64,000 bases of DNA, from NCBI RefSeq assembly GCF_902459465.1, contig NC_047066.1, positions 6,761,047-6,825,046 on the forward strand. Direction: 5' to 3'. This DNA comes from Asterias rubens. Lineage: Eukaryota > Echinodermata > Asteroidea > Forcipulatida > Asteriidae. Under the pieces are notes generated by a model. It ran no database searches and was not told the origin of the DNA. It was given only the letters and a program-made list of their open reading frames with translations. Below are positions 1-10,444 of this stretch, in pieces (the first letter of the stretch is position 1; each line of letters opens with the position of its first letter). The translations under genes and the position numbers were made by a program.

Positions 1-3000
1 ATAGCAATTTAGCGAGCGAGCCACGATGAGGAGGAGAGAATGAAGGACACAGTCAAGCTTTACTGATGCAATTCAGTCACCAATGAACGAGCATTCTCAT
101 CCCTGTGTGTGTGAATGCTTTGTTCTCTGTTCTCACGCGGAGTACAAGGTTCTTCCCCCTAGCCTAGCTGTAAAATGAAACCCCACTCTGGTGTGAATAC
201 ACGCCTATTTTAGCTACATTCTCTCACATATATGTACGGCAAGTCTTTCAATATGAGTATTTTTGGTAATTACTGCCCAGTCTTTATCATGATGCAGTTT
301 ACCTTGACTTTCTCCCAGTCAAAGAAACCAAACTGGGGTTGGAAGGACAAATTAGTCAAGCCCCATTTTGTGTAAATGAGAACCACTAATCACAATAATA
401 ATTGATAATGCACAGGGGACATGGCAGCCAGCCCCCCCCCCCACCAGTATTACACAAACCTTGTATGAACAATGAGGGTGTACTGTGCAAGATTTTTTAA
501 ATGGAATGAAGTACAAACAATAATGATGACTGATTGTGGTTGCGTACATTATGTTGCAAAAACAATGTTTAGAGCACGAATGAACAAAAGATGACAATTA
601 TTTCATGGGACCCATTACAGCACATTTTAGGAGAGTGTCCTATAAATATGAGACTAAAGAGCCAACTAAAAAAGCAGAGTTGGATTTTAAAGCGCCATGT
701 TCTGTATTTTAATGGTTTATTCAAAGGTAGTGTCCACGGTCCAACTGAGTTGGCGCCCCTTGGTGGCTCTAAAAAGCTTTAATGGATGTCTGTCAATTCT
801 ACACTCTTTGCACCGGTGACAACTTTTAAGGCATCATCACACTGTGCTGGGTGAAGTTCAGTGCAAATTAAACATTCTTTGGAGAAAGAGCACTTGGTTT
901 TCTTTTTGAGAATGTAATTTGTGTCTTTCTTTTACAAAGTTTTACCAGCATTCATTGAAGTTCTATTAAAAAGTATTAACACATGTTTGTAAACAAAATT
1001 CAGGAACGATAGAACACTGTCCAAAGTTAGTTGAAAATATCAATCCTGAAGTTTGCTCTACCTACAAGCCATGTTCGGCTGGCAGAGGTGGCTACTTTGA
1101 AGTAACTGTATGTGATTCATTAAAACAACAACATCATACAATGTGAAAACCTTATGAGGATTTCTTTTATGGCACCCAAAATCCAGAATTGTCAACCAAC
1201 ATGTTTTGGTTTTTCTAAAACGGAAGTGGGCCTATGTCATTGGTTTTTTTTTATGGGCACTCACTGAGGGACATGAATTTCTAAAAGATGTCTAATCACA
1301 ACCTTCAATTGATTACTCATTTGTTTGTTTGAGGTTTTTGGTTATTTTGTTGTTGTTAAAAAAAGTTATTTCAGAAAAGATCAACTCATACTGAGTGTGG
1401 TTTTGCGTAGGCTCAGGAGGACCACCACACTGGTTACTCTGCAATGGGTACATTGTAGGAGTTGAACCATTAACACAACACTAAACAACCAACTGGAATA
1501 ACAAAGGATGCCCAATGATTCATTCACAGTGACCAGAGCAGTACAAATGGCCTACACAGCTAGCTATACTTCCATTCAAAAGTACTTCCTGGCTATATGT
1601 TCACCTCTTTGTTGGGTCATAGTGGTTTGGGGGTACAGCATGTGAACAATTTGCATTCACATTAAGTAGTCAATACCATTTTAAAAAGTTATAACAATTT
1701 ATAACCATGTTTGTTATAAGATGAATTAAAAGTTTATGATTGATCATTTCTTAAGAAATTTGTCAGCCCTAGATGCTTATGTGGTCGAAATGTGAAGCAA
1801 TAACCATCTTTGGCATAAGCTACGTATGCATTGTCAATTTAGTTATTTTTAGAGAAGTTTCAAATACAAAGCCCTACATTTTCCCCTAATTTTTTAGTTA
1901 ACAAGTTTGGGTGTATTTTCCCTTTGTTTGTTTGTTTGTTTGTTTGTTTGTTTGTTTGTTAAGGGGTCCAGATGTGGAAAAAACTCTGAAAGCCATTTAA
2001 ATATATTAACTTTAAAACTGACAATGCAATGATGTTTTTTAATTTGTAAATTTTGTTCAATCATGGTTCAATTATGGGTTCAATCAAGTGTTATTTTAAT
2101 CAATCATGGTTTAACCATGGTTTAACATCTTCAGTTTCAATAAAGTTTATTTAACCATTGTATTAAGTTGGCTAAATTAGGCCCACCTAGCCAGTTATTA
2201 GAGCAAGTGGAAATCATAAAACTTGGCTAGATATCTTATTTTGAAATAACTTGATATGTTTCCAAATAACAAAATCAAAAGTGATGATTCAGTTTAAAAC
2301 TTAAAAGCATTCATAAAAAGTTTGGCTTGATTGTTGATTGTATTGTATAGTTGTACGTTATCGCAGCTAACTGTATTATAGTTTTATAATTTCTCACTAA
2401 GTGTTTTTAAAGTAACTATAAATACTCTTCCTATAAAAAAGTCTTGACCGAAGACCAGCTGCACACACATAACAAATACATGAGTAATATTGTTTGTACT
2501 GTGTACCTACTGACCTACTGCGTTTGTGTCAAGTGTTATTCAGAAAAAATATGCTACATCAACAAGTAGATTGGAATTTATAACTAGACCTGTATGCTTT
2601 GATTTCAATTAAATATATTTCATCTTAATCAAGACAAACAGTTCTTTCTTTTACATTTGCACAATTTTCCTTGTCTCCTGAGCTAGCTGTGATCAGAAAA
2701 ACCACAGTATATTGTGTACGTGTGCGGATGAACAAAGGGCCTTTTAATACGTGTACTGCATCGCGGCCTTTGCACGGACAAAGGCTAGGCGAAGGCCGGA
2801 TAATTCTCGACCCGTTGAGCATGCTCACGGAAAAAAAATGATTACAAATAATGGAAAGCATGGCCGATTCGTTTAATATTTTGGTCTCTTTTGCAAGATA
2901 AAGCTGTAGAATTAAAGCTGTTGATTAGTATGAACTGTCAGTGTAAAAGTTGAGATTAAATGGGCAAAGATTATGGCCTCAACGGCTCTGGGAACGGGGA

Positions 3001-3082
3001 TGGAAAACACATTACGGTCAACTATGGCTTATCATCGGGCAGGGAGCAACATGAGAACAAAGAAAGCAGAGGCTAAACTCAC
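1..3082 (-). other. NLK: NLK intron 1 (partial), non-coding
   Basis: This stretch lies downstream of the NLK exon 1 donor on the minus strand and should be intron. I found no segment resembling the next NLK exon (kinase subdomains II-III) in any minus-strand frame, so that exon is probably beyond the left edge. The DNA is AT-rich with homopolymer runs and a TTTG microsatellite. Short open frames here, such as 352-597 and 2625-2861, look like chance. Confidence 0.6.
1923..1961. repeat. (TTTG)n microsatellite
   Basis: About nine near-perfect TTTG units in a row inside the presumed NLK intron 1. Confidence 0.9.
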
Positions 3083-3264
3083 CATACCACGCCGAAAGCA
3101 CCATAACCAATCGGTCTATCCGGCTCAAAATCTCGCCTTGATAAACTCGAAGCTGTAGCAGCATTCTGGTAGAATGTCTGGGTTGCACTAAGAATGGCGT
3201 GATCTCGAGGTGTCCCCGTAAAAGCCATTTGTCTGGCCGCAATTCGCGACCCACAGACGGCCAT
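3083..3264 (-). CDS. NLK: Nemo-like kinase, first coding exon (partial gene)
   Basis: NLK is a proline-directed MAPK-like serine/threonine kinase acting in Wnt, Notch and TGF-beta signalling. The exon encodes 60 residues plus two bases of a tryptophan codon and ends at a good donor (TATG|GTGAGT). It holds the start of the kinase domain: FEPDRPIGYGAFGVVW, with the glycine loop GYGAFG at about residues 53-58. The same words open the kinase domain of animal NLK proteins. I chose the ATG at 3264 because MAVCGSRIAARQMA aligns with the vertebrate start MSLCGARANAKMMA. The open frame extends further upstream without an ATG. The long histidine/alanine-rich N-terminus of vertebrate NLK is absent: only about 35 residues separate the start block from the kinase domain. 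Remaining exons lie off the left edge. Confidence 0.88.
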
Positions 3265-3740
3265 CACACAGTCCTCAAAGCCCCCGCGTGCTGGATGCTG
3301 GCAAGGGTGAACAGGCGCTGGGCGACGGCGGTCTGGCTCCTCTCTGTACGGTATTTTTACAAATTTTCCCGAACGACACGGGTACAAAAACTAGGCTCGA
3401 AATATCACTTTTACTTCAAATGCATGGCTGTAGATTGCACAGGTTGTTGTGTGTTTCTTCGGCAGTGTATATCATAAATAAAAAAGTGGCTTACGGCTGG
3501 GAAAAGTGGGGAAAATCTCGCCGGATTGGTGTAAAGACTAGGCGACCACTGATGCACCAGCCGTAGGCTGCCAGGCCTAGCATACACGAGCACTCAGCGG
3601 CCGACGACACACAAAGCAATTTCTTATGCACGCAAATAATACGCACGAAGTGTACTCTATGAATATGGAACGAAAGTCATGCCTTGAGTACAAAGAGCAC
3701 ATGAATATATGGCGAGATCTCGCGAGGATTTGCGAGACTT
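3265..3740 (-). promoter_or_regulatory. NLK: Putative NLK 5' UTR and promoter
   Basis: The DNA just upstream of the NLK start is noticeably richer in CG dinucleotides than its surroundings. At about 3718-3726 there is TCTCGCGAG, eight to nine bases of the TCTCGCGAGA element found in many CpG-type animal promoters. No TATA box stands out. The promoter role is inferred from position and composition. Confidence 0.4.
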
Positions 3741-4060
3741 AACACGCTGTTGATAATCTCTGTTGTTTGATGACAAAAAAACTTCGTTCCGCTGTTCAGT
3801 GCTTTGGTCATGTACATGAAATTAGTTGTCAACAAGTCCAATTACCTTCTTTGAACAACCGAACACACTGGTCATTTATGAAGATACAATAAATTAGCAC
3901 TTTCCTACCATTTTTTGAGGGCAATTTGAAAAATAATATATAAAATGCAGGAGGCTATGATGAGGTAACGTTCTACCAGACTAAAGGGGTTGTAGCTCAA
4001 CGTTTTTACCAAGCCATTAATTTATTTTAAAATACCCGACTCCCATTTACCGTTTTATCA

Positions 4061-4061
4061 C

Positions 4062-4092
<31 letters not shown>

Positions 4093-4097
4093 ACACA
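4061..4097. repeat. Poly-C plus (CA)n microsatellite
   Basis: A run of about 18 C is followed directly by about nine CA units. Confidence 0.9.
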
Positions 4098-4892
4098 GAC
4101 ATCTTTAGCTGAATCACTGGGATAAGGTTTATCCCGTTGTTGGGTAATTTGGCCTATTTATCGATACTCAACCAACTTGAGAGAGCAGACTCAAAGATAA
4201 CATTTTGGTGGAAAACAAAATATTAGTTGAATATTGTAGGCAGGGCATACAAAATGAGGTGTTATTATTCAAATGAGTAGACCACCGGACTTCTGTCGTC
4301 CGGTGAGTGTGCTGACTGGTCAAACCTCGTGCCTGTGTGGCGCGGTGTAAAATTCGACAGCCCACTTGTCGGAGCTTCTCATTGAATTTTGACAGATAAC
4401 ATTCAGAAAAGTATTTTCAAATGGATTTAGGAAGTATTACATCAATGTTGTTTTTTTGTATTAATAAGCTGATGGTGCTCTGCGCCCGCAGGCCTATTGC
4501 GTAATATCGGAATGCAATTGTTTCTTTCATTCTTTAACAATTAAATTTCGATCTCGCATTGGCTTGGGAAATCCTAAATACAGTCAACGGCTTCATAATC
4601 GTACAACGTTTTAAAACTAGGATGAAATTATTAAAATTATCTGGGTTCATAAATCCGACACCAACCATTCAAATCACAACAACCCCTTCCATCAGCTATA
4701 TAACGTGTGCTTCAAAAGGCGATTGTTTTTTATATCTAAAAAAACTCGTTGGTCAGACCGACTTAACCCTGTTCGGCCCCAGGGGTCCATCTTTTATACT
4801 CCCGCCTGGTCATATCATAATACCTGTATAATTATGTTTTAACATCCGGTAAACAAAGGCCGCAACTTCCTGGTGTAATCTTTGGCCACACA

Positions 4893-5075
4893 GGCCGTTG
4901 TCGCATGCAATTATGTCCTATATGCAATATTATCCGGAGAACATTATTGCATATGCAATAATATCCTCCGGACGGTTTTGCATATGCAATCGTGTCCGCC
5001 CGGACGGTGCTACATAATGCAATTGTGTCCGCCCGGACACATTTGCATGAGATGCAGTTGTGTCCGCCCCGTGCA
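4893..5075. repeat. Minisatellite of TGCATATGCAAT / GTCCGCCCGGAC units
   Basis: Four to five degenerate units of roughly 35-40 bp alternate an octamer-like palindrome (TGCATATGCA) with a GC-rich palindrome (TCCGCCCGGACGG). Open frames of 91 and 127 codons across it (plus and minus strands) have repeat-like translations and are not genes. Confidence 0.75.
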
Positions 5076-5198
5076 AACCGTCCTTGTTTGCAGTAAATTA
5101 TCAACAAATTTCTTTCTTTCAATTGCGATTCACCAAGTGAGGATACTGGTGCTTTGATAATATTAGGGGGCCTACAAAAAAATAAAAAATACCCTGCC

Positions 5199-5588
5199 TT
5201 AAAGACAGTGGACACTATTGGTAATTGTCAAAGACTAGTCTTCACAGTTCGTGTATCTCAACATAATTATACATAAAATAACAAACCTGTGAACATTTGA
5301 GCTCAATCGGTCGCCGAATTTGCGAGATAATAATGAAAGAGAAAAACACCCTTGTCACACGAAGTTGTGTGCTTTCTGATGGTTGATTTCGAGACCTCAA
5401 ATTCTAAACTTGAGGTCTCGAAATCAAATTCGTGGAAAATTACTTCTTTCTCAAAAACTACATCACTTCAGAGGGAGCTGTTTCTCACACTGTTTATACT
5501 ATCAACCTCTCCCCATTACTCGTCACCAAGAAAGGTTTTATGCCAATAATTATGTTGAGTAATTACCAATACTGTACACTGCCTTTAA
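5199..5588 (+). mobile_element. TTAA-flanked MITE, family 1
   Basis: A 390-bp element with terminal inverted repeats that read TTAAAGNCAGTGGACACT at the left and the reverse complement at the right. An internal palindrome carries GAGACCTCAA and TTGAGGTCTC. The same body recurs at 7563, 10871, 22053, 40933, 43365, 48421 and 54075. It encodes no transposase, so it must be mobilised in trans. Confidence 0.9.
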
Positions 5589-6759
5589 TGACAAACTAAC
5601 TCGAGATAAGACAAGTCCTAACTCTTTGTGAAATCCTGTTCAGGTCCAATCAATTCAACGATTGCTCTTTGGGATCTATCCTAGTATACGTTTTGACTCA
5701 TTTGTGCAGTGGTCTTCAAAAGAACAACAAAGATCGTGCGTATTGGCTGCGTAAGACAGCGGTTATAAAATTAGAGTTGTATTTTGTAATCATCTTGTTT
5801 CAAGCTTGACGTGTGCTGCATGATCTATCAAGGGCAAAAGTGTGCATGTTGTTGACATCTACCTCCATGAATTAACCAACAACCTTTTTTCAAATTTTTT
5901 TACTGGACTGTTTTGCCAGCAGAATCGACCAATTGAAAATCATAACTGGGACGCGCCGGGTGGCATTTTTTCTGCACATGACAATTGCCACTGTCGAAGT
6001 GCTTTTCAATAGGGACGTTTTTCCTAAATAAAAAAAAGGAAATCCTACATAAAAGAAGCAGGACATTTTTTTAGGATGTTAATTTAATATTACAGACAAA
6101 AACAAATGCGGCCTGGCATGTGGGCTTTACTAGTGTCGGCAGAGTCTAAAACGAGACGGAAACCGCCCGTGTGACTTTATTCACAGCGTGATATTCTGCC
6201 CTTGAAAAAGAAGTAGGCATACGCGAAATAAGAACAAGAGCTGACCTAATAATGCTGATTTTTTTTCTGAGGAAAATTTAAACAAAACATGAAATCAGAG
6301 GGAAGAATATCATGCCTTGTTACTCCGTGATTTGTTTGGCGCTTTAGCTTGACCGATATTGTAGCGGTCAGTCTCCCGTCTGGCAGCCGCCCGTTGACCG
6401 GTCGAGTTGACCGGTCAGCGCTATTGTGAAGTCACCAAGCGCTCGATCACCCCGTTGTTCGATTATGCATGGCCTTGGATGTACTACAGTTCCATTGTTC
6501 ATTATGTTGTTGGTATAGGCGATCGAATGGCAGCTGCTCTATGGTACATAATCTGTTTGTTCTCCAAGTGAAATCATTTCGATGCAAGACAAAAACCTTC
6601 ATGGACTTAATTTTATAATAACAAAATCTTCATAAAAAAAAAAAATGCAAATTCGCCTCAAAGAAGGTTAAAAACCACTCTTGGTAATGGGGTTACAAGA
6701 AGACAAATTATTTACAGTGAAAGAACCCAGGGGAGCAGAAGTAAAAATTGATATTCCTC
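5589..6759. other. Intergenic, no gene seen
   Basis: Unique-looking, AT-rich DNA. At 6391-6420 there is a GACCGGTC-type direct repeat. No conserved protein segment was recognised on either strand. Confidence 0.6.
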
Positions 6760-7284
6760 TTAAAGGTAGTGGACACTATTAGTAATTACTCAGAATAATT
6801 ATCACCATAAAATCTCACTTGTTAACAAGTAATGGGGAGAGGTTGATTGTATAAAACAACAGCTCCCTCTGAACTGACGTAGTTTTTGAGAAAGAAGTCA
6901 TTTTCCACGAACTTGATTTCGAGACCTCAAGTTTAGAATTTGATGTCTCGAAATCAAGCATCTGATAGCACACAACTTCGTATGACAAGGGTGTTTTTTC
7001 TTCTTTCATAGTTATCTCGCAACTCCGACGACCAATTGAGCTGAAGGTTTCACAAGTTTGTTATTTTATGCAGATGTTGAGATACGTGAGAAGACTGCAG
7101 ACGATTTCACGAAACGCTAGGATTAATCCTACAGTCCTAACTTAGGGTGGATTCTATGCGTCCTACGCCTTTGGATACGGAATTTAAATCGTCCCAAGTA
7201 CTAAGATTAATCGTAAGTTGGGAAGAGTTTGGTGAGATCAAAGGCTGGTCTTTGAAAATTACCAATAGTGTCCATTGTCTTTAA
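6760..7284 (-). mobile_element. MITE family 1 with nested family 3 insertion
   Basis: A reverse-oriented family 1 copy that keeps both TTAA-bounded ends. It is about 135 bp longer than its relatives because a GGATTAATCCT-type element (family 3, about 7097-7245) interrupts its right part. Confidence 0.85.
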
Positions 7285-7562
7285 AACAGTCTACATTATA
7301 CTGTGGCCTTTCCTCATCTTATATACCCTTGATAACAAAAAGGTATCCACTGCTGATAAGATAGACGCGCCAACAAACCAACCACACAAATGTATGGGAA
7401 GCTAACCAACTAACACAGGTCATCATTTATGATTTATGAAGTCAGGGATGCATGAAGATGAATTATGTAGATTGTGTGTTGAGTGCCATTCCCAATACAA
7501 AGCTACGACCTGGTGTTCTCAAAATAAATCTAAAAATACATTTGAATATAATTTGTTTTTAT

Positions 7563-7937
7563 CGACACTATTGATAATTGTCAAAGACTAGTCTTCACAG
7601 TTGGTGTATCTCAACACCTGCATAAAATAACAAACCTGAAATTTGAGCTCAGTCGGTCCTCGAAGTTGCGAGATAATAATGAATGAAAAAACACACCCTT
7701 GTCACACGAAGTTGTGTGAGTTCAGATGCTTGATTTCGAGACCTCAAATTCTAAATCTGAGGTCTCGAAATCAAATTCGTGGAAAATTACTTTTTCTCGA
7801 AAACAACTTCACTTCAGAGGGAGCTGTTTTTCACAATGTTTTATACTATTAACCTCTCCCCATTACTAGTAATCAAGAAAGGTTTAATGGCAATAATTGA
7901 TATGAGTAATTACACCAATAGTGTCCACTGCCTTTAA
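7563..7937 (+). mobile_element. MITE family 1
   Basis: A near full-length copy whose left end is slightly truncated (starts at GACACTATTG). The right end is the intact TTAA-bounded inverted repeat. Confidence 0.88.
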
Positions 7938-7944
7938 TGTTAAT

Positions 7945-8125
7945 ATTCGTTTTGAGTAATAACCAAAAATTCACAGAAAAATCACTCGGGTGGATTCGAA
8001 CTCATGACTGTTGCATTGCTAGATCAGATTTGTTGAATATACAGTGCTTAGTATACATCGGTGTAGGGTTAAAACAAATTAAATTTGTTATCCCGATGCA
8101 AAAAATAACATCTATTAAAAATTCA
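7945..8125 (-). repeat. tRNA-derived SINE fragment
   Basis: Contains the reverse of a B-box-like GGATTCGAACTC and the tail motif TATCCCGATGCAAA seen in the longer copies at 12.1-12.5 kb and 59.4-59.7 kb. It is too degraded to be a tRNA gene. Confidence 0.6.
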
Positions 8126-8689
8126 TATGCAAACAAACACATACAAGTAAGAAAGACTTAAACAAACATTTGTTATTTATTATCATTATAAATATTATTT
8201 TGTTTGGCTGCTGTTTAATTTCTTGTGTTTTATTTCTTCATCATGATATGATCACATTTTTCTTGTCTTTTTCTTTACATGCAACATATTTAAATTGAAA
8301 TTCAATCGAGAAGTGCACCAGCACCGACTAGTGCACCAGCAGTTTTATGCACCAGTCTGAAATGGTGGCCGAGACATTTTGTATGTATACCAATCCATGC
8401 AGACTGTGGTCCTGACAAATGACCATAACTTGCTTCTCTTCATCCAGGTGTACAAATAAAATGGTCACCTGCAAGGTTGGAGACGATGTCGTTTGTAACC
8501 CTCATTGGCAAGTTTACATGAGGATCAGGAGAAGCACATTGAGACCAAGAAGTGGTTGCCCAAATATTCAGGCCTGACACTTCAGAGAATAGAGTCAATT
8601 TGCCCCTGGTCATTGCATTGTTACCCCTTGATGTTCCAATCGAAAATTTACAACTGCCTCATAGAGGTGCCCTTTACCAAGAAGCAAAT

Positions 8690-8820
8690 GCCTTGGTGCC
8701 CTTGCCCTTTAAAATTTTACGTCGCAAGTGTCACGACCATGATTCAAACCCACACTCTGGTGATTAAACACCAGAGCTTGAATCCAGTGCTCTTAATCGC
8801 TCTGCCATAACACGCCACAT
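8690..8820 (-). repeat. tRNA-Leu/Ser-like SINE fragment
   Basis: Resembles the SINE head at 22862: the reverse of a tRNA-like head with B box, then the CACCAGAG-type arm, ending in the reversed A-box region. It is diverged. Confidence 0.55.
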
Positions 8821-9277
8821 TGTGAGAAACGGTTCCCTCTGAAGTGAAACTAAATTTCTTACTCGAACATTAAAAGACTTCAGGCCTGAAGCATTTTTTT
8901 TAGGCATCTGAAAGAATACAAACTTGTTATTCTCTTGCAACTTTGATGACCAATCGAGTCCAAATTTGATATTTCCCAAATTGTAAAATGAAACTGCAAA
9001 TGAGCACCTCAGTCCTTGAAATTAATTTAACAAGCACTACTTCATAAACCAACTATTACAGTGACTGTACCTGTTTATTCTGTAAGTTTCTAACTGAAAA
9101 TGTAGCAACTTCACAAAATGTAACAAATTTTATAGAAATTGTAGTTTGAAAGAAGTATAAGAAAACATACTTGAGAAAGTTCACTGAAAAAAGTACTCAT
9201 GTTTTTGTTCAAAAATAGTATAGCTTCATAACAGGTATTTTGATTTTATAATCTGGCATAGTCCTAACCAACTTACT

Positions 9278-9512
9278 TTAAAGGCACTGGAAACATTTGT
9301 CAAAGACCAGTATTCTCGCTTGGTGAAGCCCAACATTAGTTACATTGTTTGTAGTCTTTTAGTATAATCAAATATTTGAGTGAGAAATTACCTCTTTCTC
9401 AAAAACTACATCACTTCAGAAGGAGCCTTTTCTCACAATGTTTTAAACTATCAACAGCTCTCTATTGCTCGTTACTAAGTCAGTTTTTACCAATAGTGTC
9501 CAGTGCCTCTAA
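9278..9512 (+). mobile_element. MITE family 1, internally deleted
   Basis: Keeps both termini (TTAAAGGCACTGGA at the left, TCCAGTGCCTCTAA at the right) and the TCACTTCAGA-GGAGC segment but lacks the central palindrome, giving about 235 bp in place of about 390. Confidence 0.8.
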
Positions 9513-9878
9513 AAGTTACAACGGTGAGGCTACCCTAACCCAAACCATCCAAACCCAACGAAAAATAAAAATGCTATCAATATCAGGTTGTCTAATCTTT
9601 CATGTGTCAGAGTAGGGCTAGACTTAAAGACAAGTCGTTAGGCGCTGCCTATTTGTCTGCCGTACATGCAACAGTCACAGTGCAATTATACACACGCAAC
9701 AGTCGTAGGTAGCGCGTGGCAGAATTGCGACTGACTCACACACACATACTGGGATCAAGGGGGGTGTGTATCATCCCCGTAGCTACACCGCGCTGTAACT
9801 ACACACCACGCTTAACAATTACCGTCTTGACTTCAAGAATAGAGTAGGGCCCAATAAAGGCGAAAAACACGAAAATAA

Positions 9879-10318
9879 TATGCTAAAAGCACCAAAAACT
9901 GCATGGCTTACCGGAGAGGAGTTACTGGCAAAAATACCTTCAAAATACCCCCTGGTGACACAGGGCCCCGGTTTTGGACAGGTATCAGAAATTAATTGAC
10001 ATTTAAATCAAGAATAGACATAACCGACGTACTTCAATGACGCAGTTAACACATAATAATCAGAAAATAAAACTGTCATAAACAGAAACCAAATTATATA
10101 TGCTAAAAGCACCCAAAACTGCATGACTTACTGGAAATGAGTAACTAGTAACAATACCTTCAAAATACCCCCTGCCGACACTGGGACCCGGTCTTGCACA
10201 GGTATCAGAAATTAATTGACATTTAAATCAAGAATAGACAAACCCGACGTAGATAACGAATTACAATCAGAAAATAAACCAGAAATCCTCCAACTGTCAC
10301 AAACAGAAACCAAACAAT
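9879..10318. repeat. Tandem duplication, two ~220-bp units
   Basis: Unit 1 (about 9879-10100) and unit 2 (about 10101-10318) both begin ATGCTAAAAGCACC and share TACCTTCAAAATACCCCCTG, TATCAGAAATTAATTGACAT and AAACAGAAACCAAA. Several dozen substitutions and small indels show it is not recent. It lies just beyond the MRPL18 stop and may include 3' UTR. Confidence 0.85.
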
Positions 10319-10444
10319 TAAGTATCAACGAAACCATTTGGATCAGTTATGTGTTAATCATTTTGAATACGACGAATAATTGGAATCCATAAATAGAGTT
10401 TGGACCAAAGGCTTCTATTTTCCTTTACCAAAAAAAAAATTCAC

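Noticed and set aside
4832-5215. 127-codon minus-strand frame
   Set aside because: It spans the octamer/CpG minisatellite and gives a repetitive, cysteine-rich translation typical of such DNA.
5352-5549. Recurring 60-80-codon frames with [12 protein letters not shown]-like words
   Set aside because: They are translations of the family 1 MITE and appear in every full copy on either strand.
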